Below, piece after piece: positions 16,038 through 24,427 of a stretch of DNA of 64,000 bases. Made by a program: the position numbers and the translations under genes. Under the pieces are notes generated by a model that was not told the origin of the DNA, did no database searches, and saw only the letters and a list, made by a program, of their open reading frames with translations. Numbering within the stretch: position 1 is the stretch's first letter; each line of letters starts with the position of its first letter. Origin of the DNA: Candidatus Neomicrothrix sp. UBA814. Its GTDB lineage: Bacteria > Actinomycetota > Acidimicrobiia > Acidimicrobiales > Poriferisodalaceae. The stretch is taken from the NCBI GenBank assembly GCA_002296525.1, contig DBIA01000027.1, positions 1-64,000 of the forward strand. Direction: 5' to 3'.

Positions 16038-16811
16038 ATGCTGCGGTTAACTTTCTTGATGCGTCGAAAACAAAGCTTGTCACGTGAGGAGATGCAGCGA
16101 TATTGGCTCGAGAAACACGCGCCGATTGTCGCCGGACATTCGCAAGCTTTGGGAGTTCTCCGCTATGTGCAAGCCCATACCACCGAAGACGACCACAGCC
16201 GATTGACCGGTCGACGCGGGGATATGGAGGAGCCTTACGACGGGGTTGCTGAAGTTTGGTGGGAGTCCAGAGAAGCCATGTTTGCGGCAACACGTTCGGA
16301 CGAAGGACGCGATGTAGATCGAATTCTTCGAGAAGACGAAGAACACTTTTTGGACCTAAAGAAGTCGGTGGCTTGGTTCAACTACGAATACCCGCAGGTG
16401 AACCCAACACCAGAAAACATTGTTGCGACAGAGCGTTCGAGCCTCGTCAAGCTCTATTTCCCGCTGCGTCAACTTGATTCTCTATCTGTGGAGGACGCCC
16501 AGTGGTACTGGCGCACTCATCACGGACCGGTAATCCGCCACCAGGCTCACGGATCAGGCATTATCCGATATCAACAAGTGCATCGAGATGAGCCGGAACT
16601 TACGACTTCCCTAAACAGTTCTCGGGGATCAGAAATTGACCCCTACCTGGGGCACGCCGAAGTATGGATGGATCGAAACTCTATGGGCAACCCAACCCCA
16701 GAGAACAAAGCCGCTTCGAAGCGCGCTTACGAAGACGAAGCTAACTTCATCGACTTTTCTCGCTCTTCAATGTTTTTAACTAAAGAACACGTCATCGTCG
16801 ATCGTCGTTAG
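16038..16811 (+). CDS. Protein with two EthD-like (dimeric alpha+beta barrel) domains
   Basis: A 257-residue protein with two tandem EthD domains. Domain 1 begins RLTFLMRRKQSLSREEMQRYW with LEKHAPIV; domain 2, near residue 137, has LVKLYFPLRQLD, VEDAQWYWRTHHGPVI. The W-x-x-x-H-x-P-[IL]-V pattern is present in both. EthD was first described in ethyl tert-butyl ether degradation beside a P450; many members are small oxygenases or stability partners. The 3' end overlaps the convergent nitroreductase gene by 20 bp. Confidence 0.8.
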   Translation: MLRLTFLMRRKQSLSREEMQRYWLEKHAPIVAGHSQALGVLRYVQAHTTEDDHSRLTGRRGDMEEPYDGVAEVWWESREAMFAATRSDEGRDVDRILREDEEHFLDLKKSVAWFNYEYPQVNPTPENIVATERSSLVKLYFPLRQLDSLSVEDAQWYWRTHHGPVIRHQAHGSGIIRYQQVHRDEPELTTSLNSSRGSEIDPYLGHAEVWMDRNSMGNPTPENKAASKRAYEDEANFIDFSRSSMFLTKEHVIVDRR

Positions 16812-17976
16812 CGGGTCCGTCGACTAACTCTCTTACGCCTTCAACAACACGCTGCATGTTCGCTTTATGAATGAGGCGCCGCTCGAACAAGACATCGTTC
16901 TCGAGTAAAGGGTCTCGTAGTGCTCGAGGAGCAGTGCCGTTGTTTTCTTTCCCTATTGTCATTGAGAACCGCAGACGGCTTCCAGCACCCTGCTCTGCTA
17001 TTTCGAAACGCCAGATGGCACCGGGCTTGTCAGGGTCGGTGATCCGCCATTCGAAGACCTCACGCTCAATCCATTCAGTAACGATGCAATCGGTTTCCCA
17101 ATCTCGCACATCTTGTATCGAGTTCCTGCCTCTAAATATAGATCCCACCTCTATCTCGCCGTTAGTTAGCCAGTCGGCGCCCACGAATTCGTTAGAAAAC
17201 TGTGCGGGCATGTTGATATCAGAAACGATTTCCCAAACCGCTCGCGGTCGAGCTTCGGTGTCAATCTCTACCACTACACCCGGCCCATCTTGAATTCGAG
17301 CCGAGCCATCAACGCTGGGCGCAACGCGAGTAAATCCCCACTGATCGAAGTAGGTGATATCTGAAGCGGGTCGCCTCGGCGCAGGCGAGAATTCGTTGCC
17401 CAAGGTGTAGGCAACTGGAAAACATACAAGTGTTGTTACACCCGGAGGTATGCCCAATAGTTCGGCAACCTCGTTGGGTCTGTTGTTCAACATCGTTGCG
17501 TAGGCAGTCCCTAATCCTCTCGACCGCAGTGCCAAATTGAAGCTCCATGCAGAAGGAATAGCGCTATCGAATAAGCCGGGCCGTCCACTGTTGTCATGAA
17601 CACCCCAGATAGCGCACATCACGAGCACCGGCGCTCTGGAAAAGTTTTCGACCAAGTAAGCACTTGATGTCACCACATTTTCCTTGGGGTGACCCGTACC
17701 CTCAAGTCGTCCGCGAGCGTTGACAAAAAGCTCACCCACTTCAGCATAAAGATCACCTAACTGGTTCTTGATGGACTCATCTCGAATCACCATCCAGCGC
17801 CTACTGGCGTCATTTCCACCTGTAGGGGCCTGTTCTGCTAGCTCAATGCATTCGAAAAGCAGTTCGTCGGAGACATCGCGTTCGAAATCCAGACGTTTTC
17901 GAACTGCTCGTGTAGTCGTCAACAAGCGATCGATCTGTTGTAGATCGAAACCGGACTCGGAAACAGAATCGCTCAT
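16792..17976 (-). CDS. Nitroreductase fused to an SRPBCC domain
   Basis: A 394-residue two-domain protein. Residues about 12-215 are a nitroreductase-fold flavin domain: RAVRKRLDFERDVSDE, ELAEQAPTGGNDASRRWMVI, AWSFNLALRSRGLGTAY and an MLNNRPNEVAELLGIPPG segment near the C-terminal part. Residues about 228-380 are an SRPBCC (polyketide cyclase/START-like) domain: EIDTEARPRAVWEIVSDINMP, then DWETDCIVTEW and RFSMTIGKENNG. The fusion puts a hydrophobic-ligand pocket on a flavin reductase and suggests one substrate handled by both. The stop overlaps the convergent EthD gene. Confidence 0.85.
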   Translation of the reverse strand: MSDSVSESGFDLQQIDRLLTTTRAVRKRLDFERDVSDELLFECIELAEQAPTGGNDASRRWMVIRDESIKNQLGDLYAEVGELFVNARGRLEGTGHPKENVVTSSAYLVENFSRAPVLVMCAIWGVHDNSGRPGLFDSAIPSAWSFNLALRSRGLGTAYATMLNNRPNEVAELLGIPPGVTTLVCFPVAYTLGNEFSPAPRRPASDITYFDQWGFTRVAPSVDGSARIQDGPGVVVEIDTEARPRAVWEIVSDINMPAQFSNEFVGADWLTNGEIEVGSIFRGRNSIQDVRDWETDCIVTEWIEREVFEWRITDPDKPGAIWRFEIAEQGAGSRLRFSMTIGKENNGTAPRALRDPLLENDVLFERRLIHKANMQRVVEGVRELVDGPANDDRR

Positions 17977-18009
17977 GATACGAATCTAGGCGGGCATTGC
18001 CCGGTCCGC

Positions 18010-19257
18010 TCAATGAGGCTTAACCGTGAAAACCGATGGAGCTACAAGAGGCTGCGTTGTTGGAGGCTCAAGGACAATTGTTGGGGGCGTCGCAGAGCGT
18101 TTTGGAAGCCCTAACGCTCCGAGGATTCCGAGAAGAGCGCACCCTGCGGACAAAATGAGGACCCAAAGAAAAGTTGAGGTCCAGTCAGCGAGGGCCCCTC
18201 CAATTTGGGGAGAAATCATCTGGGCTACCCCGAAAGCGAGAGTCGCTGCGCTGAACCCAGGGCCGTAATCCTCGGGGGAAGCATTCTGTACGAAGTACAT
18301 GGTGAGAGTCACAGGGATCGAAGCAAAGATCATCCCGATAACCACGGAAGAGGCGAGCGTTGGAACTACCCATCCAGGCAGAATTAGAATTACCAAAGTG
18401 CTCCAGAGACTGAAGGCTGTAGCTAGAGTTGCACGGGTCCCGAACAACGCTACTGACTTGGCAATTATCGGCCCGCCGACAACCATTCCAAGTCCGATGA
18501 GAGTGAACGATAGCGAAGCAGTACTAGCCGACCATCCGTTGTCGTCTTCTAACCGACTGCTCATAAAGGCCAAAACCAGTAGATACATGAAGCCGAACGT
18601 GGTGTACATGGCCGTCACAGGCTTCCAGCCAGGCACGCGCCGTAGTGCATCGAATCCACCGATGCTGCCTTTGTCGGATAGCTGCTCTTGCGCGTGACGA
18701 ACCACTGCAATGGTGCCGGCGGCAATTAAAAGACCGAGTACTGCTTGAACGACGTAGACGTTGCGCCAACCCTCGTCTCCCCATATGCGCCGAACCCAGC
18801 CAGCCAATTGGCTAGTGAACACGATGCTTAAGGCCATACCTGAGGACAGGAGACCGATTGCTGTGCCACGCTTTTCAGGTGGGAACGCGGCGCTAGCGAC
18901 TACCGGGGTTGGGATCCATACCCACGCGCCACCGAAACCTGAACAAAACATTCCAAGGGCAAGCACAATCACCCCAGGAGCAAAAGCGCACAGAACTTGG
19001 CCTCCCACCGCAATCAGTAGCCCGATTCGCATAATTGTCAACAGCGTGATTCGAGATGAAGCGATAGCGACCGCGAGGGTGCCAACGAGATAGGCAGTTA
19101 CGTTTGCAGTCGCGAGAGACCCTGCGACAGTGTTGGAAAGCCCTAAATCGTTTCGCATGGCGGGTAATACGACGCCAAGAGTGAAACGACCGAAGCCTTG
19201 AGCCACGCCAGCGCTCGCGGCGGCGAAAGCAACAGCTATCCAGGTGCGAGCGGTCAC
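18010..19257 (-). CDS. MFS transporter
   Basis: A 415-residue inner-membrane transporter with about 12 hydrophobic segments. The N-terminal half begins TWIAVAFAAASAGVAQGFGRFTLGVVLPAMRNDLGLS and resembles the YbfB/CynX-like branch of the major facilitator superfamily (VAQGFGRF motif). The cytoplasmic central loop is about residues 190-210. It starts at GTG. Substrate unknown; organic anion or metabolite export is likely given the catabolic neighbours. It lies between the nitroreductase gene (33 bp downstream) and a divergent monooxygenase. Confidence 0.9.
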   Translation of the reverse strand: MTARTWIAVAFAAASAGVAQGFGRFTLGVVLPAMRNDLGLSNTVAGSLATANVTAYLVGTLAVAIASSRITLLTIMRIGLLIAVGGQVLCAFAPGVIVLALGMFCSGFGGAWVWIPTPVVASAAFPPEKRGTAIGLLSSGMALSIVFTSQLAGWVRRIWGDEGWRNVYVVQAVLGLLIAAGTIAVVRHAQEQLSDKGSIGGFDALRRVPGWKPVTAMYTTFGFMYLLVLAFMSSRLEDDNGWSASTASLSFTLIGLGMVVGGPIIAKSVALFGTRATLATAFSLWSTLVILILPGWVVPTLASSVVIGMIFASIPVTLTMYFVQNASPEDYGPGFSAATLAFGVAQMISPQIGGALADWTSTFLWVLILSAGCALLGILGALGLPKRSATPPTIVLEPPTTQPLVAPSVFTVKPH

Positions 19258-19267
19258 AAACCAAACG

Positions 19268-19281
19268 TTACCAGCCGGTAA
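19268..19281. promoter_or_regulatory. Short inverted repeat upstream of the MFS gene
   Basis: TTACC and GGTAA flank a 4-base AGCC centre, 11 bp before the GTG of the MFS transporter. It could be a repressor site in the divergent promoter region between the transporter and the monooxygenase. Weak: only 5-bp arms. Confidence 0.25.
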
Positions 19282-19393
19282 TTAAATGTTCCCGGTGAGG
19301 TTGCTCGAGCTGATGAATCCTTATTGCAGTCACAATGTCAACGCGACATGACCCCGGTTGCGTAACATCGCGAACGTTTCGAACGGAGGAAAA

Positions 19394-21247
19394 ATGGCGA
19401 TCAGTATTGATCCTGAAACAGGACTCAAAATCTTTGACACCAGGGCAAGTAAGTCGAGCGAAAAAATTCGTGGTCACGGTTACGAGGTCAATCCAAATCT
19501 CGCTCTCAAAACACTCCCGGAAACCTCATCGAACGCAACCTTCGACGCAGTCGAACAAAAAAAGTATCGAGAGTTCAAAGAACAGCGTCGCGGCGCTGCC
19601 GACTACATGACGATGGAAGGTGAATTCTCCAAATACCTCGAAGACCACTATTCAGAGCCTCCAGTTGAACGTGAAGCGTTAACCGACGAATGCGAAATTT
19701 TGGTTATTGGCGCCGGGTTCGCGGGATTGCTTCTTTGGTACCGACTCAAACAAGCTGGCTTCAACGATGTTCGGTTCTGTGAAAAGGGAGGCGATGTTGG
19801 GGGCACCTGGTATTGGAATAGGTACCCAGGTATTGCTTGTGACGTCGAGTCCTACAGCTACTTCCCTCTTTTGGAGGAAATGGAATATTTCCCAACTATG
19901 AAGTTTGCCTCAGGCTTCGAAATTCTCGAGTATTGCCAAACTATGGCGACCAAGTTTGGTTTCTACGACAAATGCCTCTTCCATACGACCGTCGAAACAA
20001 CAGAGTGGGATGAACAGTCAGCTCGATGGACGATAAGAACTGATCGCGGTGACGCCATGAGATCCCGGTACGTCATTTTGGCGAACGGAATTTTGACCAC
20101 TCCCAAGTTGGCCCGAATAAACGGTATGGAGACGTTTAAGGGAGAATCGTTCCACACCTCTCGTTGGCGCTATGACGTAGACCTTGAGGGTAAAACCGTA
20201 GGCATTATCGGAACGGGCGCTACAGCGGTCCAAGCCATCCCGGAACTAGCGAAGGTGGCGGGAGACCTATACGTGTTTCAGCGCACACCATCTTCGATAG
20301 ATGTGCGAGATCAGCGTGAGACAGCGAATGAAGAAATTGAAGCCTGGAAAAAAGAACCTGGCTGGGCTCGAGCTCGACGCAAACGCTTTGCGCGAATCTC
20401 TGCCGGGCGAAGTGCAATCCAAGCTAATGATGACTATCTGGCAGGGCGAGTGGATGATTTCAAGGAACGAAAGGAACATTCCGAAAAACTCAGTCCGGAG
20501 GAGCTAGTTCAAAAACAGTTGGACTCGAACTTTCGGATCATGGAACAGATTCGAGCGCGAGTTGATGCGATTGTTGAAGACCCTCAAACGGCCGAAGCAT
20601 TAAAGCCTTACTATCCGTACGGTTGTAAGAGGCCGACGTTTCACGACGAATACTTACCCACCTTTAATCTTCCCCATGTGCATCTTGTTGATACTGCTCC
20701 AATGGGTGTTACCAGCATCAACGAACGAGGAGTTGTCCACGGCGATGAAGAATTTCCTCTTGACGTTCTGATTTATGCCACGGGCTTTCAGTGGATGGCT
20801 ACCTCGACCTTCAACATGGTCGCCGGAAGGGGAGGCCAAACCATGAAAGATAAATGGGAGAATGAGGGAACTAAAACGTTCTTAGGTATTCACAGCAACG
20901 GGTTTCCTAACTTGTTCATTATGACCGGCCCGCAAGGCGGCGGCGGCAGCTTCAACTTCACCGATGCCATTGAAACGCATGCTGATTACATCGTTTGGAT
21001 GTTGTCACACATGCGCGACGAAGGGCACCAGATTGTTGATATCAACGAAGAGGCAGAACTGACTTACGCTGAGCATTGCAAACAGGCGGACATAGCGACC
21101 GCTCCGCTGCGAGATTGCCTTTCTTATTACAACGGCCATGGGGATGCTGAGCCAGGCAGCCTGGCATATTACGGAGGAGGCAACTGGCACAAGTATCGAG
21201 TGCGAGCGCAAGAGACACTTGAGCCGTACGCTTTCGATTCTGCCTGA
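19394..21247 (+). CDS. Flavin-dependent Baeyer-Villiger-type monooxygenase
   Basis: A 617-residue class B flavoprotein monooxygenase. An N-terminal extension of about 95 residues, as in long-chain/cyclic-ketone BVMOs, precedes the FAD Rossmann motif VIGAGFAGLLLW. The Baeyer-Villiger fingerprint F-x-G-x-x-x-H-x-x-x-W is present as FKGESFHTSRW, followed by the NADPH motif GIIGTGATAVQ. The C-terminal part has MTGPQGGG and a DAIETHADYI helix. It inserts oxygen next to a carbonyl to make an ester or lactone using NADPH and O2. The ATG at 19394 has GGAGG 5 nt upstream. A downstream hydrolase in the region (28106) could open the ester, but is not linked. Confidence 0.92.
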   Translation: MAISIDPETGLKIFDTRASKSSEKIRGHGYEVNPNLALKTLPETSSNATFDAVEQKKYREFKEQRRGAADYMTMEGEFSKYLEDHYSEPPVEREALTDECEILVIGAGFAGLLLWYRLKQAGFNDVRFCEKGGDVGGTWYWNRYPGIACDVESYSYFPLLEEMEYFPTMKFASGFEILEYCQTMATKFGFYDKCLFHTTVETTEWDEQSARWTIRTDRGDAMRSRYVILANGILTTPKLARINGMETFKGESFHTSRWRYDVDLEGKTVGIIGTGATAVQAIPELAKVAGDLYVFQRTPSSIDVRDQRETANEEIEAWKKEPGWARARRKRFARISAGRSAIQANDDYLAGRVDDFKERKEHSEKLSPEELVQKQLDSNFRIMEQIRARVDAIVEDPQTAEALKPYYPYGCKRPTFHDEYLPTFNLPHVHLVDTAPMGVTSINERGVVHGDEEFPLDVLIYATGFQWMATSTFNMVAGRGGQTMKDKWENEGTKTFLGIHSNGFPNLFIMTGPQGGGGSFNFTDAIETHADYIVWMLSHMRDEGHQIVDINEEAELTYAEHCKQADIATAPLRDCLSYYNGHGDAEPGSLAYYGGGNWHKYRVRAQETLEPYAFDSA

Positions 21248-21249
21248 GA

Positions 21250-22251
21250 TCACCTTAAGTTCGGTATTACCTCCGAAGCTAGCCGTTCAAGATTTGCGGC
21301 CATGAACTCGGGTTCTATCCCCGGCGGCAAGCCTGAGGTTGCAATGTCGGTAATGCCATACGTGTTGATGAATTCAGAGATTTCCTTAGTTACCTGGGTT
21401 GCATCTCCGACAATCACGTTCTGAGGTATGCCATCGGAGCTTCCCCACCCGTACTCATCTGGGGTCTCTGCCATAAAGGAGCCGTAGACGCCCATACGAA
21501 AACGTTCTGCTTCCCGAATCTTCGGCCAGTCTCTTTCTCGATCATCTGTCACATATACAGAACGGATGATCCCGACGCGGTAATCATCGGGATCTTCGCC
21601 TTTCGCATTAACTGCATCCCTCCAAGGATCTAGAACTTCTTCTCGACGTCCTTGAGGAAGCAAATTTGTGCCGAAGCGCGCTGCTCGCAACGCGCCAGGC
21701 TCTTTCATCGCAGCAATCCATAAGGGAGGACCGCCGGGTTGAACCGGTTTTGGATGTACATCAATATTTGACAGGTTGTAGCGCTTGCCTCTGAAACTAA
21801 ATGGTCCCTCTCCCCAAGCAAGACGAAGTATCTCGATCGCCTCATCGGTCATAGAGACTCTGTTTCTTAACGGAACTCCAAACGCATCAAATTCTTTTGG
21901 TACGTAACCCATGCCAATTCCAAACTCCATTCGACCATTAGATATCTGGTCGAGGACCGCCAATTCCTCGGCTAAACGAATCGGGTGGTATAGAGGCAGA
22001 AGAGCTATGTCATTTGAAATGCGAATCTGCTTTGTCCGAGCAGCTATTGCGCCAGCGAGAGGCTGGAACGCTGGAAGATAACCATCTTCAAGGAAATGAT
22101 GTTCTGTGAACCAAACATGATCAAAACCAAGTTCGTCGGCTAACACAGCTTGTTCGATAGTGGCCGCGTACACATCGGTCATTGTCATGTCGCCGCCAGG
22201 AACATGCCGGCAGTCGTACATGACACCGAATCGGAGTGGTTTTGATGCCAT
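21250..22251 (-). CDS. LLM-class oxidoreductase (luciferase-like)
   Basis: A 333-residue luciferase-like monooxygenase-family protein. Features: LRFGVMYDCRHVPGG start, LGFDHVWFTEHHFLEDGYLP around residue 40-60, IRISNDIALLPLYHPIRLAEE, LDQISNGRMEFGIGMGYVPKEF around 103-120 and PVQPGGPPLWIAA. The TEHHF motif places it near the bacterial-type flavin-dependent group as well as F420 enzymes, so the cofactor is open. It is convergent with the monooxygenase gene, 2 bp apart. Confidence 0.88.
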   Translation of the reverse strand: MASKPLRFGVMYDCRHVPGGDMTMTDVYAATIEQAVLADELGFDHVWFTEHHFLEDGYLPAFQPLAGAIAARTKQIRISNDIALLPLYHPIRLAEELAVLDQISNGRMEFGIGMGYVPKEFDAFGVPLRNRVSMTDEAIEILRLAWGEGPFSFRGKRYNLSNIDVHPKPVQPGGPPLWIAAMKEPGALRAARFGTNLLPQGRREEVLDPWRDAVNAKGEDPDDYRVGIIRSVYVTDDRERDWPKIREAERFRMGVYGSFMAETPDEYGWGSSDGIPQNVIVGDATQVTKEISEFINTYGITDIATSGLPPGIEPEFMAANLERLASEVIPNLR

Positions 22252-22313
22252 CGGTTCCCTTCGTTGTCGCTATCTCAGGACCGTAGTCGGTCAAAACGAA
22301 CTAGGTTTCAGAT

Positions 22314-23474
22314 ATGCAGATTGAACGCGATACGCGCGGTTCGGAATTAGGGCCAAATCAATATGAGGACGCAGAGGGCTACATAGCTCCGCTCCCTGCA
22401 GGCTTTGGACCCAGATCTAATCCGCTGGGGGCTTTCCCCACCGGGCCAGAGGTTGGCGAACCGCTTCCCGACGTGATCACTCTGGACTCAGATGGCAACG
22501 ACCTCGACCTTCACGCTGACCGTAAAGGCCAACCAGCGATCCTAGTTTTCACTCGATCGGCGGTGTGGTGACCCCCTTGTCGTACCCAGCTGGTCGAGTT
22601 GGAAAAAGGTATGCCTGCGTTCGAAGCAGCAGGCGCAAAGCTTTACGTTCTGAGTTACGACGAAGTTGATGCACTTGCGGATTTCAAGAACGCCCATGGA
22701 ACGACTTTTGCGATGCTCTCAGACCCTGATAGTGAAATTATCCGCGAATTTGGCATCCTCAACACCACGATTGCAGAGGACGATCACCCTTGGTACGGCA
22801 TTCCGTACCCGGGGGTGTATGTAACCGATAGCGATGGAATAATTCTCGAAAAGTTCTTTGAGAATAACTTCACGGTTCGGCCGGGTCCTGAACAGTTGCT
22901 TGCTGCGTTGAAGGGTGAGCAGGTAGACCTCATCAAGAAGAACGGGGACGATCAGCAGGTAAAGGTCGAAGTTGCCTTCGAAGGCGACACGCTGCCCGTA
23001 GGTATCACCCGTCAGATCGTTGCCCGCTTTTCTGTCCCAGAGGGAATGCATCTGTATGGGCAACCGGTTCCTGAGGGTTTGGTGCCGGCCTCAATTCAGT
23101 TAGACGAAGAGCTAGAAGGCATCGTTTCGTACACGCCTGTTGGACCTAAGACGCGACCGTTAACTTTGTCCGGCGACGGTCATACGCTCGAGGTGTATGA
23201 AGGGGACGTCGTTTTGCGTTTACCCGTCGCTCAAAATGGACGCGCGGTCGAAAAAGACGAAGATGGGCGATGGGTTCGAATCGCTGGGAAGGTCCGATGG
23301 CAGGCATGCGATGACGAGAGATGTGACGTCCCGCAAGAACAACCTTTTAGTTTTCGGTTGCCGGCCGCCTTCACAGTAATGGCTGATATGGGACCCGGAG
23401 AGGGGCGCGTACCTTCGATGAATGGCGCCCAACACTTCAAGAAAATGACGGAGCGACGTCAGACAAGTTCTTGA
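22314..23474 (+). CDS. Selenoprotein: redoxin (Sec-x-x-Cys) fused to a DsbD-alpha-like domain
   Basis: One frame of 387 codons interrupted only by TGA at 22569-22571. Read as Sec86, the active site is SAVWUPPCRTQLVELEKG, matching the R-S-A-x-W-C-P-x-C-x-x-Q-L-V-E-L motif of thioredoxin-fold redoxins with Sec replacing the first Cys; Cys89 is the resolving Cys. Reading frame and similarity continue unchanged across the TGA. Residues about 40-190 are an AhpC/TSA-like fold (YVLSYDEVDALADF, AMLSDPDSEIIREFGI, PGVYVTDSDG). Residues about 205-350 resemble the DsbD N-terminal domain, with the Cys pair WQACDDERCDVP. It lacks a signal peptide. Likely a thiol-based peroxidase or reductase. A bacterial SECIS hairpin follows the TGA. 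Needs SelA, SelB, SelD and tRNA-Sec elsewhere. Confidence 0.85.
22569..22602 (+). promoter_or_regulatory. Sec codon UGA with bacterial SECIS-like hairpin
   Basis: The in-frame TGA (22569-22571) is followed after 14 nt by CCAGCT (22586-22591) pairing with AGTTGG (22597-22602), six pairs with one G-U. The 5-base loop is GGTCG, so GGU sits in the apex, 20 nt past the TGA. A short stem with G-G-U in the apical loop at this distance is the pattern recognised by SelB in bacteria. Confidence 0.75.
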
Positions 23475-23535
23475 ATTCTTTGATGCGCACCACACTTCGC
23501 GCTAGCGATGTCAACTGCTGACCTAGGCTACGTAT

Positions 23536-24405
23536 ATGGCTGAACTTGCTTACTTCGACGTTGATGCCCACAGAAACGACATCGTTAACGTCTTACGAGA
23601 AGACGGAGCCTGTGTCCTCAAAGACGTTATGGACGATGACTTGTCAAGACGCCTCGGTTCGGAATTAGGTCCTCTTATCGAGGCAACACCAACGGGCCGG
23701 GATGACTTCACGGGCAGGCTAACGGGCCGAACAGGCGCGCTAGTGGCGCGCAGTGAAGCGTCCCGAGAGTTAGTGATGCATCCAACCATTACTGACCTAG
23801 CCAGAGAGTTCCTTCAGCCTTTCACTGAGAAAATTCAGTTACACCTCACGCAAATAATCAATATTCAGCCCGGGCAGGGAGCGCAACCGCGACACCGGGA
23901 CCGTCTCGCATGGGGTGGATATCTCCCTTCGGAAATCGAGCCGCAGTTCAACACTATTTGGGCGCTTACAGACTTCACTGAAGAAAACGGCGCAACTCGA
24001 GTTGTTCCTGGATCTGTTAACTGGTCCGAAGACCGCAAAGCGACTGACGAAGAAACTACCCAAGCGGTTATGACCGCGGGCTCCGTCCTACTCTACTCAG
24101 GGTCGGTTATCCATGGGGGTGGCCAAAATCTAAGTGAGTCGAACAGAACAGGGATCAACATCACATACTGCCTCGGTTGGTTACGTACCGAAGAAAATCA
24201 GTATCTGTCTTGCCCACCGGAGATCGCTGAAGGTCTTGATCCCGATTTACAGGAGATGCTCGGCTACACCATGGGAAGCTATGCGCTGGGTTATTACAGT
24301 GAACCGACTGCGGTAAGTGAACTGAATGATTTGCGTCCCCCTGAGTTCGTTCTAGGTCGTCCACCCCGCGAAAAAGCTAGTAGCGCAACGTTAATTACGG
24401 ACTGA
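23536..24405 (+). CDS. Phytanoyl-CoA dioxygenase (PhyH) family protein
   Basis: A 289-residue Fe(II)/2-oxoglutarate dioxygenase of the PhyH family. Iron ligands are His and Asp in PRHRDRLAW near residue 119 and the distal His in SVIHGGGQN near 195; the 2-oxoglutarate Arg follows in NRTGINITY. The N-terminal EDGACVLKDVMDDDL helix and the VVPGSVNW turn are characteristic. It hydroxylates an unknown substrate. It begins 61 bp after the selenoprotein gene in the same direction and may share its transcript. Convergent with an MFS gene. Confidence 0.88.
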   Translation: MAELAYFDVDAHRNDIVNVLREDGACVLKDVMDDDLSRRLGSELGPLIEATPTGRDDFTGRLTGRTGALVARSEASRELVMHPTITDLAREFLQPFTEKIQLHLTQIINIQPGQGAQPRHRDRLAWGGYLPSEIEPQFNTIWALTDFTEENGATRVVPGSVNWSEDRKATDEETTQAVMTAGSVLLYSGSVIHGGGQNLSESNRTGINITYCLGWLRTEENQYLSCPPEIAEGLDPDLQEMLGYTMGSYALGYYSEPTAVSELNDLRPPEFVLGRPPREKASSATLITD

Positions 24406-24427
24406 AAGTTCCAATCGCGCGGGCGAG

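Noticed and set aside
22314..22571. An 85-residue gene ending at TGA and a separate gene beginning at 22599
   Set aside because: The frame and the redoxin motif continue without shift through the TGA, with a SECIS-like hairpin after it. It is one selenoprotein frame, not two genes or a pseudogene.
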